DNA from: Rikenellaceae bacterium
GTDB taxonomy: Bacteria > Bacteroidota > Bacteroidia > Bacteroidales > Rikenellaceae
Direction of reading: 5' to 3'
DNA length: 64,000 bases
Assembly: GCA_015059785.1 (NCBI GenBank)
Contig: SUZS01000005.1
Span: 49,591-113,590, forward strand
In this document: piece after piece, positions 57,848-64,000 of the stretch
Layout of the letters: every line of letters begins with the position of its first letter
Numbering within the stretch: the stretch's first letter is position 1
Translations under genes and position numbers: made by a program
Notes under the pieces: generated by a model
Seen by the model: only the letters and a program-made list of their open reading frames with translations
Told to the model about the DNA's origin: nothing
Databases searched by the model: none

Positions 57848-58800
57848 AGCTTTTTATCGATTAAATATTTGTTTCTATCACTTGAATTTCTATTAATCAA
57901 CTCCCCCAAAAAGCCTGCAAGGAAGAGCTGAACACCAAGCACTATTGTAAGTATAGCAAGGTAAAAGAGTGGCTGATCTGTCACAGGGCGCAGTGGCAGG
58001 TCCATAATCTGCTTATAAATCTTGCTACCGATAACCCAGCAAGTAGTAAAACCGCCCAAGAGGAACATAAGCGTGCCCAGACCGCCAAAGAAATACATCG
58101 GCGAGCGACCAAATCTTGACATAAAGGTAACCGTGATAAGGTCAAGATACCCCTTCACCATTCGCTCCATACCAAATTTAGAGACTCCGTACTTACGCGC
58201 CTGATGTTGAACGACCTTCTCGCCTATGCGCTTAAAGCCTGCATTTTTTGCAAGAATGGGGATATATCGATGCATCTCACCGTAAACCTCAATAGACTTT
58301 ACAACACTCTTTCGATAGCACTTCAATCCACAGTTAAAGTCGTGCAGTTTAATACCCGACACTGTGCGCGCGGTCCAGTTAAAGAACTTACTTGGTAATC
58401 GTTTGCCGAGTGGGTCATAACGCTTGCGCTTCCAACCAGAGACAAGGTCGTAACCCTCCTCCAGAACCATTTTGCGCATAGCAGGTATCTCATCGGGCGA
58501 GTCCTGAAGGTCTGCATCCATAGTAAAGACAACCTCTCCCTCAGATATCTCAAAGCCACAATACAAAGCCGCACTCTTACCGTAGTTGCGCATAAAGTGA
58601 ATAGCCTTTATTCTGTCGCCATACTGCTCCTTAAGGCCCTCCACAACCCGCCAAGAGCCATCATTAGAGCCATCGTCAACCATTATTATCTGGTAAGAGA
58701 GCTTCTCCTTTTTACAGACACGGTCAATCCACGCCGCAAGCTCTGGAAGCGACTCCTCCTCGTTATATAATGGAACAACTACCGAGATATCTAATGCCAT
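57844..58800 (-). CDS. GT2 family glycosyltransferase, polyprenyl-phosphate type
   Basis: Inner-membrane GT-A enzyme of 318 residues resembling ArnC/DPM1-type enzymes that move a sugar from a nucleotide to undecaprenyl phosphate. The catalytic domain (about 1-220) has VVPLYNEEESLPEL, MVDDGSNDGS and TMDADLQDSPDEIP (DxD-type metal site). Two C-terminal membrane helices follow (about 230-260 and 275-300). It overlaps DUF4199 by 1 nt (TAATG) and DUF4293 by 4 nt. The sugar is unknown. Confidence 0.92.
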   Translation of the reverse strand: MALDISVVVPLYNEEESLPELAAWIDRVCKKEKLSYQIIMVDDGSNDGSWRVVEGLKEQYGDRIKAIHFMRNYGKSAALYCGFEISEGEVVFTMDADLQDSPDEIPAMRKMVLEEGYDLVSGWKRKRYDPLGKRLPSKFFNWTARTVSGIKLHDFNCGLKCYRKSVVKSIEVYGEMHRYIPILAKNAGFKRIGEKVVQHQARKYGVSKFGMERMVKGYLDLITVTFMSRFGRSPMYFFGGLGTLMFLLGGFTTCWVIGSKIYKQIMDLPLRPVTDQPLFYLAILTIVLGVQLFLAGFLGELINRNSSDRNKYLIDKKL

Positions 58801-59393
58801 TACTCCTCGCTTTTAGGTGTATCAAAAATATCTGGCTCTCTTTTGACAACAGCTGCAATAATAAGACCCACGATAAGTGCCCAAATAGCATAACTCCAAA
58901 TAGATGATACTACTGTCTGGAGAATTGTAGGCTCCGGCTGGGCAGACATCTGGGCGAACATCTGATTGTAAGTACCCATCATTGCGGCAGTCTCGGGATT
59001 AGATTTCAAAACAGATTGCAATGAAGAGATGACCGCTGAGTTATACTCAGTATGGCCAATAATTAGGCTGTGAAGGATATATCTACCTAAGCCAACAATC
59101 ACGCCAGCAAGTGCAGAGACAGAGACCGCAAAGCCTAAGCCACTACCAAAACCAAACATCTTGACATCAGCCTGCTGCTCCATAACCTCAAGTGAGTAAC
59201 TCTTTGTAAAACGGTAGAGCATCCAGATATAAACAACAATAGCGGCAAGATACTCTAAGCCCATAACTGAGTACCAACCCATCGTTCCACCATAAACAAT
59301 AGCGCACTGCTCAAAGATGTGCGAAGCGAGCATCACAAAGCCTAAAATAGCTCCATAGCTCATCACTCTGTTCAAAAAAAGATTCTGTTTCAT
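58800..59393 (-). CDS. DUF4199 membrane protein
   Basis: Inner-membrane protein of 197 residues with four hydrophobic segments, matching the Bacteroidetes DUF4199 family. The start MKQNLFLNRVMSYGAILGF is 20 nt from a good promoter; a longer upstream start would include the promoter. In Bacteroidetes this family commonly lies next to such a GT2 enzyme, suggesting a joint membrane function. Confidence 0.88.
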   Translation of the reverse strand: MKQNLFLNRVMSYGAILGFVMLASHIFEQCAIVYGGTMGWYSVMGLEYLAAIVVYIWMLYRFTKSYSLEVMEQQADVKMFGFGSGLGFAVSVSALAGVIVGLGRYILHSLIIGHTEYNSAVISSLQSVLKSNPETAAMMGTYNQMFAQMSAQPEPTILQTVVSSIWSYAIWALIVGLIIAAVVKREPDIFDTPKSEE

Positions 59394-59412
59394 AGTACTA
59401 AACTTAACAGTG

Positions 59413-59443
59413 CAAAGATATAAAAAAAAGTTGTGTGTTCCAA
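59413..59443 (-). promoter_or_regulatory. Promoter of the DUF4199-GT2-DUF4293 operon
   Basis: On the minus strand TTG (59441-59443) and TATCTTTG (59413-59420) are 20 bp apart, about 20 nt before the ATG at 59393. A T8 run lies in the spacer. Confidence 0.65.
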
Positions 59444-59535
59444 TATTTATATCTGTGTAGCGTACATTATGCAGTTTTTTCAACAAAAAATATGTGTAAT
59501 TATCCACAAAAACTATAAATTGTCAGATTTTTTGT

Positions 59536-59543
59536 TATATTTG
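59536..59543 (+). promoter_or_regulatory. -7 element of the porin-pot operon
   Basis: TATATTTG fits TAnnTTTG, 32 nt before the ATG. No good TTTG at the -33 position. Confidence 0.5.
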
Positions 59544-59575
59544 CACCCTGAACCATCTATTATTTTTTATGGGAA

Positions 59576-60637
59576 ATGAAAAAAATACTTGCTCTGACAG
59601 TAGCTGTACTATGCTACTTTTGTACCTACTCGCAAGAGGCTGAGGCATCAGGCAATGTTCCAACGCTGATAATCTCGCCTCGATTTGAAGTAAACCCTTA
59701 CATCCGAACAGGCGGTGGGGGCTACTCTGGTGTGGATTTCGGCACTTCTTCCCTTTACACTCTTTTTGAAGGCTCTGTTGGAGAGCATTTCTCCTACTCT
59801 ATGAGTAATCATTGGCTTAGTACAGACCCTAAGTCATTATATCAAAACGCATTTCGCTCTAACGATGTAGATTTCATTGACTGGCTGACACTCAGTTATA
59901 GTGTTGGCAGATTTACATTTACTGTTGGTAAAGATATGCTTGCCATAGGTGGGTATGAGCTTGATCCTATGGATGTTGATCAGCACCCTACACTATGCTC
60001 TACATTCTGGCACAATTGCGCAATCTATCAATGGGGCGGCAAGGTTGAGTATACAACCAAAGATGAGGCATCTACAGTAGCCCTCCAGTTTGGCACATCA
60101 CCTTTTGGAGAACTTCCATTCAAGAGCAAACTATTCAGCTATTCGTTTATCTGGTACGGCGAGTACGGCTGTTTTGCTCCTATTTGGTCGGCAAATCTTA
60201 TTGAATATGACCGTGGCAACTTTGTCAAGATAGCATCACTTGGCAATGGATTCTACTTTGGAGACTTTGCAGCAGAGGTTGACCTTATGTACAAGCACCT
60301 CAATTATGAAGGCTCAAATCACGAGTTTTCTGCCATTGGCAAGTTTGGCTATACACTAAAAGACAAGGTTGAACTATTTGTCAAGGCTGGCTATGAGCAT
60401 CATTCAGGCCTTGATATTTTCGGATATGAGGATGACTTTGCTTTTATGCCTACAGACCTATCATCAAGGAATTTTGCCTTCTATGGTGGTGGCGTAAACT
60501 ACTACCCTCTTCGAAGTAGCAAAGACCTTCGCCTACACGCAGTTATTGCGGCAAATACACATTCAAAGAGTCTTGCACTGAGCATTGGTGCGACATATCA
60601 CTTTAATTTAACTCAAACTATACGCAAACATAAATAA
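59576..60637 (+). CDS. Porin-like outer-membrane protein upstream of potABCD
   Basis: Exported protein of 353 residues with a signal peptide ([20 protein letters not shown]) and a repeated beta-strand pattern to the C terminus (LSIGATYHF), typical of an outer-membrane barrel. [20 protein letters not shown] resembles phosphate-selective-porin/OprO-type or carbohydrate porin strands. It is 1 nt upstream of potA, so it is cotranscribed with the polyamine importer and may be its outer-membrane channel. Family membership is tentative; the barrel is likely. Confidence 0.7.
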   Translation: MKKILALTVAVLCYFCTYSQEAEASGNVPTLIISPRFEVNPYIRTGGGGYSGVDFGTSSLYTLFEGSVGEHFSYSMSNHWLSTDPKSLYQNAFRSNDVDFIDWLTLSYSVGRFTFTVGKDMLAIGGYELDPMDVDQHPTLCSTFWHNCAIYQWGGKVEYTTKDEASTVALQFGTSPFGELPFKSKLFSYSFIWYGEYGCFAPIWSANLIEYDRGNFVKIASLGNGFYFGDFAAEVDLMYKHLNYEGSNHEFSAIGKFGYTLKDKVELFVKAGYEHHSGLDIFGYEDDFAFMPTDLSSRNFAFYGGGVNYYPLRSSKDLRLHAVIAANTHSKSLALSIGATYHFNLTQTIRKHK

Positions 60638-60638
60638 A

Positions 60639-62024
60639 ATGGTTACCAACAGCGATACAATCATCAAAATTGAGCACCTAACTAAGGCCTTTGGCGACAA
60701 GGTGGTCCTTGACGATATTAACCTTGATATCCGTCGTGGCGAGTTTATCACACTTCTCGGTCCATCTGGATGTGGTAAGACTACCCTGCTGCGTATGATT
60801 GCAGGTTTCCTTAAGCCAGACGCTGGTGTTATTATGATGGAGGGTAACGACATTTCAGAAGTACCCCCTCACCGCCGTCCACTCAATACGGTCTTTCAGC
60901 GATATGCACTCTTTCCACACCTTAATGTCTACGATAATATTGCCTTTGGCCTCAAGTTAAACAAGGTGCCATCTGCCGAGATTGAGAGTCGTGTGCGCAA
61001 GGCTCTTAAGATGGTAAGTATGACCGACTACGAGGATAGAGATGTAAACTCACTCTCCGGTGGTCAGCAGCAGCGTGTTGCCATTGCTCGTGCTATTGTA
61101 AACCGCCCTAAGGTGCTACTTCTTGACGAGCCACTTGCCGCTCTCGACCTTAAGATGCGCAAGGATATGCAGATGGAGCTAAAGCAGATGCACCAGGAGT
61201 TAGGTATTACCTTTATTTATGTCACTCACGACCAGGAGGAGGCGCTGACACTCTCGGACACTGTGGTTGTGATGAGCGACGGTAAGATTCAGCAGATTGG
61301 TACTCCTATAGATATCTACAACGAGCCAGTAAACTCATTTGTCGCAGACTTTATCGGCGAGAGCAACATTCTCAATGGCACTATGGTTCACGACCGTGAG
61401 GTAGAGTTTATCGGACACACCTTTGAGTGCGTTGACGAGGGTTTTGGCAACAATGCTCCTGTAGATGTTGTCGTACGACCTGAGGATATATATATCATTG
61501 CCAATGCCGAGAATGCTAAGTTTACAGGTGTCGTTAAGTCTTGTATTTTTAAGGGAGTACACTACGAGATGTTTGTAGAGACTGACAAAGGCTATGAACT
61601 TATGCTTCAAGATTATAACGCCTTTGAGGTAGAGAGTACCGTAGGTATGTTTATAAAGCCTTCAGACATTCACGTAATGCACAAGGAACGCACTTGCAAT
61701 ACCTTTGAGGGCAAGATGATTGCTCCAAATAAGGTTGAGATTATGGGTGCTGAGTTTGAGTGTCTGGATTGTGGTCTTAAGGAGGGAGATAATATCTATG
61801 CAGCAATCAACTTTGACCGCGTGGAGCTTCTTGACAACAAGGAGGACGGCATTGTTATGGGAGAGATTGTCTTTATTCTCTACAAGGGCAACCACTATCA
61901 TATCACCGTGCTTACTGACGATGGCGAAAAGATCTATGTAGACACAAACGATATTTGGGATAAGGGTGATATTGTCGGAATTACTATCGCCCCTAATGAT
62001 TTACACATTACAAAGAGAGTTTAG
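60639..62024 (+). CDS. potA: Polyamine ABC transporter ATP-binding protein PotA
   Basis: ATPase of 461 residues powering spermidine/putrescine import. Walker [10 protein letters not shown] (41-49), Q-loop [10 protein letters not shown], signature [14 protein letters not shown], Walker [13 protein letters not shown] and H-loop YVTHDQEE are all intact. The C terminus has two TOBE-like units in tandem (about 235-355 and 360-461), so it is some 80 residues longer than E. coli PotA (378). The extra unit could be regulatory. It is 3 nt before potB. Confidence 0.95.
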   Translation: MVTNSDTIIKIEHLTKAFGDKVVLDDINLDIRRGEFITLLGPSGCGKTTLLRMIAGFLKPDAGVIMMEGNDISEVPPHRRPLNTVFQRYALFPHLNVYDNIAFGLKLNKVPSAEIESRVRKALKMVSMTDYEDRDVNSLSGGQQQRVAIARAIVNRPKVLLLDEPLAALDLKMRKDMQMELKQMHQELGITFIYVTHDQEEALTLSDTVVVMSDGKIQQIGTPIDIYNEPVNSFVADFIGESNILNGTMVHDREVEFIGHTFECVDEGFGNNAPVDVVVRPEDIYIIANAENAKFTGVVKSCIFKGVHYEMFVETDKGYELMLQDYNAFEVESTVGMFIKPSDIHVMHKERTCNTFEGKMIAPNKVEIMGAEFECLDCGLKEGDNIYAAINFDRVELLDNKEDGIVMGEIVFILYKGNHYHITVLTDDGEKIYVDTNDIWDKGDIVGITIAPNDLHITKRV

Positions 62025-62027
62025 CCG

Positions 62028-62816
62028 ATGAAAGCAAACATCTTTTCTCGTCGCTCTACTTGGGCGTGGCCATACGCAATTTTCCTCGCTGTCTTTGTGG
62101 CGTTGCCGCTGGTGCTGATTGTTGTCTTCGCCTTTACAAACAGTACAGGAGAGTTCTCGTTGGATAACTTCACAAAGTTTGTCGTTCAACCTGAGGCTGT
62201 AAATACATTTATCTACTCAATCGGCATTGCACTTGTAACGACATTTCTCTGCATACTATTGGGATACCCTGCAGCATATATATTGAGCAATAAAAATCTC
62301 AATCGTTCGCAGACAACAGTTATGCTCTTTATCCTACCGATGTGGATTAATATCCTTGTCCGCACGCTGGCTACTGTCGCTCTGTTTGACTTTGTCCACA
62401 TTCCACTGGTAGAGGGTGCGCTAATATTTGGTATGGTATACAACTTCTTACCATTTATGATTTACCCTATCTACAACACCCTTCAGAAGATGGATCACTC
62501 ACTTATTGAGGCTGCTGAGGATTTGGGTGCAAAGCCAAGCACTGTTTTCTGGAAAGTAACAGTTCCACTCTCAATGCCAGGCATCACAAGTGGTATTATG
62601 ATGGTCTTTATGCCTACAATATCTACTTTTGCTATTGCTGAGCTTCTAACAATGAACAACATAAAACTCTTTGGAACAACTATCCAGGAGAATATCAATA
62701 ACGGAATGTGGAACTACGGCGCAGCTCTGTCGCTTATTATGTTGGTGATTATCGGTATCACCTCACTATTTTCAGATAGCGACGAGCAGAGTCAAAATGA
62801 GGGAGGTATTATCTAA
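62028..62816 (+). CDS. potB: Polyamine ABC transporter permease PotB
   Basis: Inner-membrane permease of 262 residues with about six membrane helices. The EAA loop that contacts PotA reads EAAEDLGAKPSTVFWKVTVP. The order potA-potB-potC-potD is the usual polyamine operon. The stop overlaps the potC start by 1 nt (TAATG). Confidence 0.95.
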   Translation: MKANIFSRRSTWAWPYAIFLAVFVALPLVLIVVFAFTNSTGEFSLDNFTKFVVQPEAVNTFIYSIGIALVTTFLCILLGYPAAYILSNKNLNRSQTTVMLFILPMWINILVRTLATVALFDFVHIPLVEGALIFGMVYNFLPFMIYPIYNTLQKMDHSLIEAAEDLGAKPSTVFWKVTVPLSMPGITSGIMMVFMPTISTFAIAELLTMNNIKLFGTTIQENINNGMWNYGAALSLIMLVIIGITSLFSDSDEQSQNEGGII

Positions 62817-63616
62817 TGAAGAAGTTTTTTGCTCAAACATACCTTTGGCTGCTACTTGCACTGCTCTATGCGCCAATTATCATCATTGCCGTATTCTCAT
62901 TTACCGAGGCAAAGGTGCTTGGCAACTGGACCGGCTTCTCTACAAAGCTCTACACATCCCTCTTCTCAGGCGGTGTGCGCCATAGTCTCTTGGACGCTAT
63001 AGAGAACACCTTTACCATTGCCCTTATTGCAGCCGCAGTGTCAACTATTCTTGGCAGCATTGCCGCTATCGGCATCCATAATATGCGTGGCAGAAAGCGC
63101 CAGGCAATCACTTTCCTCAATAATATCCCGATGCTCAATCCAGATATTATTACAGGTATTTCGTTGTTCCTACTCTTTGTAAGTCTCGGTGTTACACAAG
63201 GATATACCACTGTTGTGCTTGCACATATTGCATTCTGTACTCCATATGTTGTGCTGAGCGTTATGCCACGACTCCAGCAGATGAACCCAAATATCTATGA
63301 GGCAGCTCTTGACCTTGGCGCAACACCATTTCAGGCACTGCGCAAGGTAATTATTCCAGAGATTCGTCCAGGTATGATTTCTGGCTTTATACTCGCCTTT
63401 ACACTCTCTATTGACGACTTTGCTGTTACAATATTTACTATTGGCAATCAGGGACTTGAGACACTCTCAACCTATATCTACGCCGATGCGCGCAAGGGTG
63501 GACTTACTCCAGAGTTGCGACCACTATCTACCATTATTTTTGTAACAGTACTGCTGCTACTAATCATTATCAATGTCCGCTCACGCCGTGCAGCGCGTAA
63601 ACAGGAGAATATCTAA
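62816..63616 (+). CDS. potC: Polyamine ABC transporter permease PotC
   Basis: Second permease subunit, 266 residues, six membrane helices, EAA loop EAALDLGATPFQALRKVIIP. It pairs with PotB to form the channel. The stop overlaps the potD start by 1 nt (TAATG). Confidence 0.95.
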   Translation: MKKFFAQTYLWLLLALLYAPIIIIAVFSFTEAKVLGNWTGFSTKLYTSLFSGGVRHSLLDAIENTFTIALIAAAVSTILGSIAAIGIHNMRGRKRQAITFLNNIPMLNPDIITGISLFLLFVSLGVTQGYTTVVLAHIAFCTPYVVLSVMPRLQQMNPNIYEAALDLGATPFQALRKVIIPEIRPGMISGFILAFTLSIDDFAVTIFTIGNQGLETLSTYIYADARKGGLTPELRPLSTIIFVTVLLLLIIINVRSRRAARKQENI

Positions 63617-64000
63617 TGAAAAAGTTATTTGTTTTTGCAATTACGTTACTATTTGCTATCGGTGCAGCTACTGCCGCCGACAGAGAGCATACACTCAAAA
63701 TTTACAACTGGGCAGACTACATTGATGAGGATGTGTTGACCGAGTTCCAGGAGTGGTATAAGGAGCAGACGGGTGAGGAGGTAGAGATTATCTATCAACT
63801 CTTTGACATCAACGAGATTATGCTTGCCAAAATTGAGCGAGGTAAGGAGGATTTCGATGTTGTCTGCCCCTCTGAGTATATCATTGAGCGAATGCTTCGC
63901 AATGACCTTCTACTGCCTATAGACAAGGATTTTGGCGATACACCGAACTATATTGACAGCAATATATCGCCATATATCGTTGACCGCTTCAATATGATTG
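63616..64000 (+). CDS. potD: Polyamine-binding protein PotD, N-terminal part (runs off right edge)
   Basis: Periplasmic spermidine/putrescine-binding protein; only about 128 residues are present. A signal peptide (MKKLFVFAITLLFAIGAATA) is followed by LKIYNWADYIDEDVL and DVVCPSEYIIERM, both hallmark PotD/PotF segments containing polyamine-binding residues. It starts inside the potC stop codon. The rest lies beyond the window. Confidence 0.95.
   Translation, partial: MKKLFVFAITLLFAIGAATAADREHTLKIYNWADYIDEDVLTEFQEWYKEQTGEEVEIIYQLFDINEIMLAKIERGKEDFDVVCPSEYIIERMLRNDLLLPIDKDFGDTPNYIDSNISPYIVDRFNMI

Noticed and set aside
59421..59428. T8 run in the DUF4199 promoter spacer as a phase-variation tract
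   Set aside because: A/T runs of this length are common in this AT-rich intergenic DNA and are much less telling than the G9 tract.

Overview
The window looks like a Bacteroidales chromosome segment. The evidence is a run of promoters with the Bacteroidetes TTTG / TAnnTTTG architecture (about 19-20 bp spacing), no clear Shine-Dalgarno motifs, a SusC-type receptor, many lipoproteins and Bacteroidetes-restricted families (DUF4199, DUF4293, DUF4294, DUF5689). A probable cysteate synthase, the entry enzyme for sulfonolipids, suggests a Rikenellaceae/Alistipes-like bacterium, but that placement is an inference. Genes are dense and mostly housekeeping. I see no phage, insertion sequence or CRISPR array.

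Layout. 1-7627: alpha-glucan locus with a partial SusC receptor and an MFS sugar transporter (minus), a divergent LytS-type kinase and LytTR regulator, and a GH13 lipoprotein amylase. 7701-9032: LRR/EF-hand lipoprotein. 9398-10113: tRNA-Lys followed by 278-bp tandem units, each starting with a copy of the tRNA 3' end. 10205-15007: RlmD, a SIMPL protein, a flavodiiron protein (minus), an MBL hydrolase and TrmD. 15105-16748: M48-like peptidase (minus). 16923-21560: LpxB, FAH-like protein, Maf, cysteate synthase, ManA. 21557-25714: GH2 beta-galactosidase and LrgA/LrgB (minus). 25818-25888: tRNA-Gln. 26050-29508: HAD phosphatase, two envelope proteins, RdgB, FolE. 29582-40713: thioesterase, DUF4294, NAGPA-like protein, Ffh, GH20, Era, TPR protein, MFS, acyl-ACP thioesterase, GT4. 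40841-44001: small HTH regulator and an M16 peptidase whose promoter spacer contains a G9 tract.

44224-54307 is the most system-like region: a five-gene operon for a large OB-fold/BACON lipoprotein, a NUC-family nuclease lipoprotein, an exported endonuclease/exonuclease/phosphatase, a TonB-dependent receptor and a DUF5689 lipoprotein. I read it as a candidate surface system for capturing, cutting and importing nucleic acid or its products. 54404-59393: WG-repeat-like protein, MltG, the SRP RNA gene (not a protein gene; found by its conserved apical domain), and a DUF4199-GT2-DUF4293 operon. 59576-64000: a porin-like outer-membrane protein directly followed by polyamine transporter genes potABCD, with potD cut by the window edge.

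Most operons are tightly packed (TAATG overlaps, 1-15 nt gaps) and are separated by clear hairpin-plus-T terminators. Both components of the signal recognition particle (Ffh protein and its RNA) are in this window, about 25 kb apart.
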